A stretch of DNA of 60,000 nt. It comes from Nymphaea colorata (Eukaryota; Streptophyta; Magnoliopsida; Nymphaeales; Nymphaeaceae). This document shows positions 24,480 through 34,724 of the stretch, piece after piece. Every line of letters begins with the position of its first letter. The first letter of the stretch is position 1. Below the pieces are notes generated by a model. The model was not told the DNA's origin and searched no databases. It saw only the letters and a program-made list of their open reading frames with translations. The stretch covers positions 11,096,505 to 11,156,504 of the forward strand of contig NC_045140.1 of NCBI RefSeq assembly GCF_008831285.2, written 5' to 3'. The translations under genes were made by a program, and so were the position numbers.

Positions 24480-26840
24480 TAGATACAATATGGTTCGCTC
24501 GAGTCGGACCATAGGATCGCCCATTATGTAAAGAGTTATGACCTACCCGAGTCGGTTATGATTGTCATTTAATTATAAGTTCCTTTTTGTCTTGTGTCTT
24601 TGAAAACTGATGCTTGTTATTTTGCGAATTGTGAAATATATATTAATATATGATTGTTTTAAATTAGTTCTGTCGTATTGTAAATTTGTAATTATGTTTA
24701 CTAACTCGGGAATGAAAAGAGTTCTGCAACATGTGTACATTCAGATTGTCTTTTTTTCCAAGACATTGTCTTGGTAGGTATCTGATCACTAACTTTATAA
24801 ACAAGCATACAAATGCTCATATTGTATGTTATTCAGTTTCAGTTAAGAAAATAAGATTAAAACATAAAGTCCCAACAGATTTACGTTCTTTTTTATTCTA
24901 CTTAAAAGTGCAAACAAGTCCAGCCGAGGCCAGAGTTAACTGGCTGACCTAGTGGCCCATGAAACTGTCGGATAATGGGTTGGCCCAGTCCTAGCCTGGT
25001 CTAGGCCCGGGTAGTTACCAGCACAAAATTGCTGGGCCAGGCCAGTGCAGCCCTGCCCGATGCTCAGACCTAGTCATGCTTTCAAAATTATGGCGCTTGA
25101 GGGCAATCACTACATAGGATTTTTCTTTGTAAATTAAATGAATGTGAAAGAAGTAGAGTGGACATAAAGGCTCCAATGGAGAGGACTACTGGCAGAGCCA
25201 CGAATAAAACGTATGTGAAGCCTTTGCATTTTCAGGAACTGCTTCTAAAACATTGACGGTTGGTAGAAAGCAAGGCACAATATCCCACCCCGCCGTATCC
25301 AACCATAAATATATATATATATAACATTGAAGAATGATTGTACGGCCAATCAGCTTTCATGTAACCCATTTGAGTTGGAGTGAAATGTTAATTGTACAAC
25401 TTAATTTATCTAATCATGCAGTTCTATTTCTCAAGTTTCTTGTTTTGTTTTAGGATACAGCAGTATTGTTGTAATTTGCATTTGGAATCAGTTCTTTGGG
25501 GGTGCTAATTAGATATGATTTTATCATTCATAAACTTTTAGTCTTTTAAACCATTAATTATCCAATTATTGTAAAATCTCACTTTGCATGACCAAATAAA
25601 GGGGCGTAGATACTACTGGACGCCTTGTTTTTGAACCATTGACCTTTTTCTCCTTGCAGCGCAAGGACAGAATTTTTAAAACATAAAAAAAGCTAATTGT
25701 TCTGAGATGCGGAAAGTAGGGCTAGTGTCATGAGGAGATGGGAAAGGACAAGGGCTTGAACTTTGAATTGGATAAGTTCACCCAGAAGCACCTCAAAATG
25801 TAACGTTGACCATATGAAGTGCATTTGGCGCTTCACGTGGTCTGGTTGAGAGCAGAGGCAAACACATGCCTTCACTTTGAGCACAGAACAGATCATTATG
25901 GCCTTCACTTTGAGCACAGAACAGATCATTATGGCCTTCACTTTGAGCACAGAACAGATCGTTATGGCCTTCATTTTGAGCGCAGAATTCATTACACTAA
26001 CTGCTTTGCTGGGCAGAAAGGTGTTATCCCTATCACATTCAATGCTGTGAGCGTGATTCAACTCTCACATACAAAAAGAAAAACGTTGTGGTTGATTGAA
26101 AAGGGCTCTGCAGTGGATGCTTCTGCTTTTACAACACTGTTTTCTCACTTATGGAGCATTATGCATTGTGTAATACCACCCCCCCTCTCTCTAAAGTCAA
26201 GAGCGTTGAAAAACAATTGCATGGCGAACCAATATTGAGTGAACCAGATTGGAGTAATTGCTATACTTTATATAGTGATAGTTCAAACTCTCGAATTTCA
26301 TGTATTTGTTTTAGGATTCAGCAGTATAGTCGTGAATCAGTTCCATAGATAAAAATTTATTGTTCATAAATTTTGAGATTCTTAAACCCTAGATTTTCCA
26401 AATCCCTGTAAAATCTCATTTTGGTGACGGGGCAAACGAATGGTAGTGCTAGATTTCTTGGTTTTAAACCAAGGAGACAAGATCAACGTTTGGTGGAAAA
26501 TTAATTCGAGAAAAAAGAAAGAACCTTTTCCTTTCTGCAGCGCAAGGAAACGGAGCTCCATCGGATCAGCATAACTTTTCTATAACACTTGAGGTGTTGA
26601 AGTGCCCCAGACTGACATGTTAATTTGGTTCTTCACGTGCCCCGATTGGGTGAAGAGGCAAACACGTCGCCTTCATTTGAGCGCAGAGTTCATTGCAGCT
26701 GCTGTGATTGGGAGGAAGGTGGTTGACCATATGATATTACTCAGACCTCAACTACCCTAGTAGTTCCCTTCCCCTGTGATACACTGTACAGCATATGTGT
26801 TTCCCAAATGGTAGCGTGATAAAGGCCCAGCCAAGGATCC
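24480..26840. repeat. Tandem unit II, left part (interrupted by retrotransposon)
   Basis: This has the same block order as unit I, with several deletions. A GGCCC-rich stretch at about 24,970-25,075 has no counterpart in unit I and may be a small insertion. A 33-bp tandem repeat has expanded at 25,868-25,990. The unit is cut at GGATCC (26,835-26,840) and resumes after the retrotransposon at 37,867. Confidence 0.75.
25868..25990 (+). repeat. 33-bp tandem repeat, 3.7 copies
   Basis: The unit beginning GCCTTCACTTTGAGCACAGA is repeated at 25,868, 25,901 and 25,934, with a partial fourth from 25,967. Being a multiple of three, it keeps a + strand frame open (LHFEHRTDHYG repeated). Units I and III have a single copy, so this is a local expansion. 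Confidence 0.92.
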
Positions 26841-29800
26841 TGATAGGACGCAAGCTGTGGGCACTGTAGCTGTCCCGAAAACCCATACTGTGCTGCCGTC
26901 CTGACCTCCCAAGATCTCTTCACGGATGCTTTCGGCGACAGAGTTATTAAGATTACAAGCCAATTTCTACCCGACTGGGGACAAACCCAGTGAATGCCCA
27001 AGGGTAAGGGTACAAGAAGGGCTTTTCCCGCCTATTCTAGGTCTGAACCTACTACACAGATGGGTTCAAGGCCTTACAACCGTTGCGTACAAGAATGCCC
27101 TCAGCCTCACTCAACAAACCATTCATTCATGCCTATTCGTACAAACCATTCCCCAGCCCATAGGTTGGTCCACAGTTAAGGCTGAAAGCGAGTAAACCCA
27201 CCCCGTTCTATAGGGGGAGAGTGAGGCAAACCTCGCTGGGGCTAGCCCAGCGGCACGACCAAGGGCAGAAGACCAAGGCCCTCGGTATCCAGCAACGGAC
27301 GGCGAGTCAGGCGAGTACCAACCTCTTCCACGCTTCCTATCGCGCCTTGGAAACACCATCAAACACAAACAACAGGGCAATTACCAAGAACGCAATTAAC
27401 AGGAATATAGGAGGTTAATGTAGAGGAGCTTCACCAGACTGCAACAGGGACACCAGAAGCGAATGTAAGGGGTGAGACTGGCACCGATTAACGCCGGTGC
27501 ACGCGCGCTGCCAAGCAGCCTTTGCTCCTAGCTCCTCACGGCTGGTACCTAGCGGCTCATCGAGCAGCCCTCAAAACAGAAAATCATGCAGTCAATGTTT
27601 AATCAAATAATAAGAACAGTCCCCAAGAGTAGAGAAGCGTCACCGTGTGCTAATTTAAACCCCGGGAGTAGACGTCAGTGGGGTGAGGCAAGCGCCGTTT
27701 AACGCCGGCGCAGGCGCGCTCCAAGGTAGCAAGTGCTCCAGCTTCCCACGGTCGAGACTGAAGTGCTCAGGTTCAAGGGCGTGGACAGGGGTCTAGCCGC
27801 TTCCGAAAGTCACCATAAATCATAGAAGTGTCCTTTCGAGCCGAATTTTGGACTGCAGCTCCGTCGAATGGTTATCCAAGGATGGTCCAAGATTGAGCTG
27901 GAAAGGGTCAAGCGTTCGGATTTTGGCTCTGGATGAAGACCCTGGACTGTCAGAGGCGACAGGCTTCAGGTTTGTCTCAGGCGCAGGACAGGGGAGCTCA
28001 ATCTTGCGAAATTCACCAAAATTTACTCGAAGCTCGGATTGAGCTGAAATTTGGTGTGCAGCTGCCTGAGATAATTATCTATGGACGCCCAGAAGATGGG
28101 GGGCAAAAGCCCACCCTAAGGCCAGGTCGTTCCTTCAGAAAGACGCTGGACTGTCACCCGAAACAGAGGATAACAGGCATAACAGGGCAGTCATCCTTTG
28201 AAAATTCACAGCAAATCACCATGGCGTCGGATGAAGCTGAAACTTGGTAGGAAAGAGGCCAGGGTAATTATGATGGGACGCCCAGAGTATGGGGGGCAAC
28301 TGCCCACCCTATGGCCAAGTCGTTAACAGGATTGGGGTCGGGTCTGCAACCTGAAACAGGGGTTCACGGCAGACAAAACCCAGCTCCTCCTTCTTCTCGG
28401 CTCATCCCAGCAACCTGTTCGTGCAGTCCACAGGCAGAAACTGAAAACAATCCACCAGGAAAAGGGGAGAATCGATCGGTCACCAGATTTGGGGTTTTCC
28501 CCCAAATTTGCTGTCGTGATCTGTGGAACCAGCTGTCGTTCAGGCGGAGATCGCACAGAGCGCCGTCGGCGGGTTCAGGATTCCGGCAAGGGGTCCTTGG
28601 CAGCTGTGGGCAGGCAGATTCTGCTCAGTGGTGAACCCTGGCGTCGCGCACTCCAACTGCAAGTCCTTTTGGTGAAGCTAGGAAGTTCTGCAGGCTGATC
28701 GGGTGGAGGAGGCACGGGCAGGGGCGGACCGCAACCAGCGAGCTCCAGATGCCGTCGGGGGGGGGGGGGTCGTTTGTAGCTGAAGACGGACGGATCCTTC
28801 TCAGGAACGAACCATGGTGTCGCCCAGAGGTGCAGAAGATAGCAGCGTCGTCCCATGGGTCAACCGGGAGTGCATCAGCGGCCTGGATGGATGAGGAGTT
28901 GCGGTATGAGCTGCAGTTGAAGCATCAGGCGCATCAGCAAGGGTTAGCTGCGGTGGATGGCGTTGGGGTTGCTTGGACCTCACGGGGGAGAGCAGAAGAA
29001 GCGTCAGAGGAAAGGGACGCATGGGGGAGATAGATGAAGGCAGGATCAAGGTGAGGAAGGCGCTAGGAGGTAGGGACGCGAGAGAGAGACACGGGGGAGA
29101 CAGCCCTCGTCAAGGCGAGGGTGAACCCTCGGGCGGGAGGAGAGAGAAATCGCGAGAGAGGAGAGAGAGATCGAGTTTCTCATTTCAAAAACATACCTCT
29201 ACAGTGAAGCTCAAGCGTTTTAAGGCTTGAGTGAACCGGTTTGGCTACCGACTCGGTTTTACGTGGCCGAACCGGTTTCAAATCCAATAAGCTTACAAAT
29301 ACAAGGGTTTAAGTTTTAAAATATGTACAAACGTAAAGAGGGAACCGCTTTGCACGGTCACCCAAGTCTAACATCACTCGCTCCCAGGGCGAGATCGGCC
29401 GAGGCGCTCGAGTCGGGTGTGAACCCGCTTCACCCAGACTCATGATGGGTGGTCTTCTTCCCGAGCGTGGTCGAGTCCGGGTCATCCTCCTTCAGCACCA
29501 GTCCCTCGCTCCGTGTGTCCACTGGCTCCTTGGTCCCACTAGGTCCGGGTACTTCTTCGAACCTGTTACAAGAAGGGTTAGCCATAGATAAGTCTAAACG
29601 CGGGTCGACCATCGGCTCTTTCCCAGCTCGGCGGGTGGGGACGAGGTCAGCCCTGGTCGTAGCCCTGACGACGCTAGCTGTCTCGCGCTCGTCGGCGCCA
29701 CCTTCGGACGTTGGCGGCCTTCTTCGGCGCCCCTCGGCGCTGGTGTGGCCGGTCCCGGAAGGCACCCTGCTGCCTCCTACGCCCTCGACTGGCTCAACGG

Positions 29801-29970
29801 CCGTAGCTGTCTCCTGGATGTCACCCTCTTCCGCGGTCCTGGCTCATCCCTGAGGCGGCAGAGAACGGGCCTCTCCACTCCCTCGACGCTTGGCCGGGGT
29901 GGCCCTGCGTCTCACGGCCTCGCCTACGTCCTGTCTCGTCGGAATTCTAGAGAGACCCATATCAGATCCA
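26841..29970 (-). repeat. 3' LTR of the chromovirus
   Basis: Near-identical to 34,725-37,866. By eye there are 8 mismatches in the first 155 bp and a lower density in many later lines, plus small indels, so the insertion is not very recent. On the element strand it follows a G-rich AGCGGGG tract (about 29,971-29,977), the likely polypurine tract. It contains internal direct repeats: about 65 bp at 27,478 and 27,686, and about 70 bp at 28,057 and 28,252. An open frame from pol continues into it. Confidence 0.9.
29431..29970 (-). pseudogene. Extension of the pol frame inside the 3' LTR
   Basis: The pol frame crosses the LTR border and stops at 29,844 with TGA. The same stretch in the other LTR (37,866-37,324) has an arginine codon there and stays open to 37,324. 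The tail is rich in Arg, Glu, Pro and Thr (for example RRRATPAKRRGSGEARS) and looks disordered. It probably formed the C-terminal tail of the integrase in the parent element. Confidence 0.6.
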
Positions 29971-31470
29971 CCCCGCTGAGTTTGAGCTTGTCCCCAAGCT
30001 CGTGCGTACGGAAACCTGTGGGCGATCTGGTCGAACTCCTCCCAGGAGGTGCCTTGGTCTCGTCCCTCCCACTCGACCAAGACCTCATGACGTGTGCGAC
30101 CCTGACGCTGCACATAACGGTGCCTAAGTATCCTGTAGGGTCGAGGCAGCTGATCTGGAACGTGCTCAATCTGTTCAGGAAGTTCTCCCACATGCGGCTT
30201 GAGGCGCGTCACATGGAAAACCGGATGCACGAGAGCCGTGGCAGGTAATGCAAGGCGGTAAGCTGCCCGGCCGATCTTCTGTAGCACAGGGTAGGGACCG
30301 TAATATCTCGAAAGCAACTTCGAGTAGGGCTGTCCAAGCAACGACTTTTGCCTGAGGGGCAGACGCTTCAACCAAACGTAGTCTCCGACTGCGAACTCAC
30401 GGTCCTTCCGACCTTTATCATACACCTGTTTCATCCGATTTTGTGCCCGTAAGATATTTCGTCGGAGTGTCGCCAGGGCATGTTCTTGGGTGCTAAGACT
30501 GCAATCGACGTCCTCATTTCTGGCAGTGCCCCCTTCAAATCTCGGTATCCGAGGGGGTGGAATACCGTATAGAGCCTGATAACGTGTCGTAGCTGTGGCC
30601 CCATGTAAGCTAGTGCTGTAGGCCCATTCGGCCTATGACAAGTGTCGCACCCAAGTGGCCGGTCTATCACCCACATAACATCGCAAGTACGTCTCAAGTG
30701 TGCGATTGACCACCTCGCTCTGTCCATCGGTCTGGGGATGGTGGGCCGTGCTGAAGTTTATAGTGGTGCCAGCCTTGCGCATGTACTCTCTCCAATAGGA
30801 ACTCAAGAAAATAGAGTCCCTGTCACAAACGATAGTGCTAGGCATGCCATGCAGCTTCCCTACGAAATCCTGAAAGACATCAGCGACAAGAGGTCGGGGT
30901 AGTGCCTGGGCAGAGGGGCGAAATGACCATACTTAGTCAGGCGATCCACTACCACAAGAATAGCTTCCTTGCCCTCTGAACGGGGAAGGGTATCAATAAA
31001 ATCCATAGAAATATCAGCCCACGGTCTAGTCGGAATGGGTAAGGGGTGCTGGTGCCTAGGAGGGTTAGTTGCCTCGTACTTCTCACGCTGACAGATCTGG
31101 CACTGACGGACAAACTCCCTTACATCAGACCGTAATCCTCTCCACCAAAATTGAGACTTACTCCGGTGGAGGGTCTTAGCTACTCCTTCGTGGCCAGCCG
31201 CAGGTGCACAATGGAAATGAAGAAGGAGTTCACGCCTTAAGGTCGACCCCGCAGGCACGACAACCCGCCCCTTACGATACAACAAATTCGCCCTGAGGCT
31301 ATACAAGGGAATGGACCCTGGGTTGTCATGTAAAGACTGCCTCAGAAGCCGCAACTCTGGGTCTCTCATCTGTTCAGCCTCAATACGCCCCCATAAATCT
31401 GTCTCTAGTACTGAAAGTGTCAACATCTGCTCAGGTAACCGAGACAATACATCTACTGCAGTATTATCAG
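29970..31470 (-). pseudogene. Integrase with chromodomain (broken)
   Basis: The integrase zinc-binding HHCC region is seen at about 31,215-31,070 (GHEG, then CQICQREK). The catalytic core follows: first Asp in SMDFIDTLP (about 31,000), second in CDRDSIF (about 30,825), and Glu in HHPQTDGQSEVVNR (about 30,740). A frameshift lies at about 30,890 and an in-frame stop at 30,633, where a tryptophan is usual. The C-terminal part has VGDYVWLKRLPLRQKSLLG and HPVFHVTRLKPHVGELPEQ, then a chromodomain at about 30,150-30,010 (HEVLVEWEGRDQGTSWEEFD). Chromodomains of this group direct insertion to particular chromatin. The piece cannot be translated as one protein. Confidence 0.9.
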
Positions 31471-31892
31471 GACCCCTTTTGTATTCTATCAGAAAGTCGT
31501 ACCCGAGGAGCTTCGCAAGCCATCTCTGCTGAACGGGGGTGGAAACTCTCTGAGTGAGCATATACTTGAGGTTGTGGTGGTCTGTCCTGATGACGTCTGC
31601 CAAGAAGATACGGCCTCCATTTAGTGACAGCCAGAACTATCGCCAAGAGCTCCTTATCATATGTCGAATACGGACGAGCTCGGCTAGTAAGAGCCTTAGA
31701 CATAAAAACAATGGGGTGCTTGTTCTGACTGAGCACACCCCCACTCCACAATCACACGCATCTGTCTCCACTACAAACTATTTAGTGAAGTCAAGAAGGA
31801 CAAACACAGGTGAAGACATCATCGCCTCCTTCAAATGCTCAAAAGCTGCTTTGGATTTGTCTGTCCACGCAAACTGGTCTTTCTTTAACATA
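31470..31892 (-). pseudogene. RNase H domain of the chromovirus (broken)
   Basis: QNKHPIVFMSKALTSRARPY, STYDKELLAIVLAVTKWRPY and RTDHHNLKYML are recognisable, in two different frames. This shows frameshifts at about 31,740 and 31,600, besides the one that ends the RT frame at about 31,930. In an intact element the domain degrades the RNA strand of the RNA-DNA hybrid during reverse transcription. Confidence 0.88.
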
Positions 31893-33434
31893 CTAGTCAG
31901 AGGAGCTGCGATAATACCATAATTCTGACCGACGATAGTAGCCTGTTAGCCCCAAAAACCCTCTCAGCCCACGTAAATCTTTGGGAAGCGGCCATTCTTT
32001 CATCACATGAAGCTTCTCAGGGTCTGTCATCACACCCTCTTTAGATACAATGTGCCCCAGGTAACCAATAGAGGGCTGACCAAAACTACATTTAGATAGC
32101 TTGGCAAACAAACTGTGCTCACGCAACAAATTCAAGGTCCGTACCAAGTGATCTATGTGCTGCTCCATCGACCGGCTGTAAACAAGGATGTCATCGAAGA
32201 AGACAAGGATGAAATCTCGCAAGTGAGGCCAAAAGATATCATTCATGCAGCGCTGAAATGTGGCTGGTGCGTTGGTCAGGCCAAAGGGCATAACCAAGAA
32301 CTCATAGTGCCCATCATGAGTTCGAAAAGCTGTCTTGGGGACGTCATTAGCATTCATACATATCTGATGATATCCTGCCCTCAAATCTAACTTGGAGAAG
32401 ACAGTGGCGCCGGCCAACTTGTTTAAAAGCTCATCAATCATCGGAATCGGATGTCTGTCTTTCACCGTAGCCTCATTCAAAGCTCTATAGTCGATACAGA
32501 ACCTCAAAGTTTCGTATTTTTTCTTCACTAGGAGTACAGGCGAGGAATAGGGGCTGCTACTGGGCCTGATAATGCCCCCTTCAAGCATTTCTTTCACTAG
32601 CTTCTCAATCTCTGACTTTTGCACGTACCCATAGCGGTAGGGTCTGACATTGATAGGCTCAGTACCATGGGTCAAGTTAATCTGATGATCATAAGATCGA
32701 GGGGGAGGGAGCCCCTTTGGCTCCATAAAGACGTCCTCAAACTGTCTCAAGAGATGTTGAATTTCTGGCGGCACTTGTTCATCGTCAGGTTCGGCCGCAG
32801 GAGATACATCTGTAGCTACTGAAATAACCCAACAAGCAAGATGCTGGGCAGCAATGAGCTTGAGCGCTGCCTTGGGTGAAACATTAGGTCTGATGCCCCG
32901 TAGTGTAACAGTAGTACCTCCCTCTCCTTTCTGGAAGCTCATTTGCATTCTAGCGAAATTCCACACGATGTTCCCGAGGTTTTCCAGCCACTGAATCCCC
33001 AGTACGACATCGGCCCCATCAATGGGTATGACCAACAAGTCAACCACAAATGCCTCCCCTTGCATTACTAAATCCACAGCTCTGCAAACATGTCTGCAAG
33101 TGAGACGGGCACCATTTCCTACAACCACGGTGAGAGGTCTGTGCGGTGACAACGTGCAACCCACTTTCTGAGCAACCTCAGTCCTGATATAGTTATGGGA
33201 GGCTCCTGAATCCAAAAGAACGATCACACCTGTCGACTGAATGAACCCCACCATTCGCATAGCTCTGGGGCGGTTGGGGTTGGTAACTGTGTGGCACTCA
33301 CCACTAGGTGACCCTGGCTGCTCTAGGGCAGCCTCTTCCTCAACCTCTCCACTGGGGGTCTCAGTGGTACTTCCCTCACCGGTTTCCTCAAGTACCACAA
33401 CCAGTTGGAAGGTTCTGCAAACATGTTTGGGCTC
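31893..33434 (-). pseudogene. Protease and reverse transcriptase of the chromovirus
   Basis: This is the best preserved part: about 500 codons stay open from just after the gag-ending TGA. The aspartic protease active site LLDSGASHNYI is at about 33,225-33,195. The reverse transcriptase begins near HGTEPINVRPYRYGYVQK, with VLLVKKKYETLRFCIDYRAL, FSKLDLRAGYHQI, VMPFGLTNAPATFQRCMND and the catalytic FFDDILVYS (about 32,198-32,172). The frame is lost at LTGYYRR (about 31,930) by a small deletion. It is in the same frame as gag, so gag and pol were originally one polyprotein. Confidence 0.92.
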
Positions 33435-34649
33435 TCATTTCTCTTTACATTTTATACACAAGCCTCTTCTGATGAGTTCGTCCCTTTTGGCCTTAGAGAT
33501 ATATCTGACAGGCACCTTATCCTGAAAGGCAGGTCTTCCCTCATAGGTCTTACCTGTGGCAGGTTTGATAGCACGAGGTGATGGCAGTTTCCCGAAGTGT
33601 TTCTTGTCCCTCGGAACATCCCTGTAGGATTTCCGTATCTCTTGCTTCCTCTTCATCTTATCCTCTTTATGTCTAGCCACACGCATGCATTTTTGTAGCT
33701 CACGGGACAGCTGGCCTAAAACTGACAACTGAATTTCTGGCTGAAGCCCGCCAATGAATGCCCCAACTAAAGCCTCGTCATCCCAACCAGTCACCAAACA
33801 AGCAAGGCTCTCAAACTGATCCTGATAGTCTAACACTGATCCTGTCTGCGTTAAGGATTTGAGCTGCACATTAAAATCTGCAAAGCGAGCATCTTCAAAC
33901 CTGCCCATCAAAGCAGCCCTGAATTTTGCCCATGTAATGTTTGGGTTCCTGTGGGTGATGTTGCGATACCACTGGAGGGCAGGTCCCTCCAACAGTAGCA
34001 TAGCGTAGGTAAGCTGATGCTCTGGGGGCACTCCCAAACACTGAAAATATCTTTCAACCTTATAGAGCCAGTCCCTCGTATTCTTGCCATTAAACATAGG
34101 GCACTCCAATTTCCACGTGGGCATCCTGTCGTCAATTCCTCCTTGTCTTCGGGGATGGAAATCATCCCTATTTCGAACTCTACGACCACCGGGGTAGTGC
34201 CATTCACCCTCATCTTCCTCGTAGTCACCATGAAAAGTAGGATCAACAGTAGCACTTTGACCCTCTCTAAGCGGCGGGGAAAGTAACCCTTTCCCATCTG
34301 TCGACCTGACTGACTGTATGATCGTTTGCTGCATCAGATGGAGCATCTTTTGCATCACTGATTCAGTAACTCCGCCATGCTGCACATAAGAAGTGGTCGG
34401 TACATCACAGCCAATTGTGGCCGGGGGCAAGGGTGGAGCACCTAGAGGAGCGTCAAGCACCCTCCTCTTAAGGTTGTCCAGGCGCTCAACAATCGTGCGA
34501 TTGTCCTCACGCATCTGAATCATCATATCCATAAGGGAACTCAAAGTAACTGACGTGACCTCATCCCCTGCTTCAACAACTGCCCCTTCCTCTGAGATCA
34601 CCTGTGACTCGATGTCCTTCGCCACCTGTTTATCTTTTTGAGGCGCCAT
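33435..34649 (-). pseudogene. Gag of the chromovirus (stop in zinc knuckle)
   Basis: The gag frame begins at ATG 34,649 (MAPQKDKQVAKDIE). It has a retrotransposon gag domain (WKLECPMFNGKNTRDWLYKV to FIGGLQPEIQ), a basic stretch (RHKEDKMKRKQEIRK), and the start of a CCHC zinc knuckle. A TGA at 33,435 interrupts the knuckle after CIKCKEK; the following in-frame residues EPKHVC complete the CCHC pattern. The affected position is usually Trp, so a TGG to TGA change is the simplest explanation. The intact protein would form the particle that packages element RNA. Confidence 0.9.
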
Positions 34650-34710
34650 AGCTGCCGAACACAAACTGAGCAATCCTCTGCAAAACACCGAAAACTGACT
34701 CGTGAAGACC

Positions 34711-34721
34711 GCTCTGATACC
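34711..34721 (-). other. Primer binding site (initiator tRNA-Met)
   Basis: On the element strand GGTATCAGAGC lies 3 bases after the end of the 5' LTR. It is complementary to the 3' end of plant initiator tRNA-Met, the usual primer for minus-strand synthesis in plant Ty3/gypsy elements. Confidence 0.9.
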
Positions 34722-34724
34722 TAC

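Larger units (their letters stand above)
20930..24480. repeat. Tandem unit I of an unidentified about 2.7-3.5-kb repeat
   Basis: Ordered blocks recur in units I, II (24,480-26,840 plus 37,867-38,165) and III (38,165-39,830). Shared blocks include GACCTACCCGAGTCGG, CTGAAAACTGATGTTTG, CCAACAGATTTAC, CATTTTCAGGAACT...AACATTGACGG, GAATTCATTGCAGC and GCATATGTGTTTCCCA. Unit I is the longest. Within it, the block around CACATGGCCTTCACTTTGAG occurs twice (about 22,715 and 23,600). The GC-richer block 23,680-23,830 carries a short frame conserved between units (see 23,692-23,820). No protein family is recognised, so this may be a decayed duplicated gene or an unknown element. Confidence 0.75.

Noticed and set aside
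28311-29230. Various frames in the LTRs on the + strand
   Set aside because: They lie opposite to the element's strand, are duplicated only because LTRs are duplicated, and match no family.
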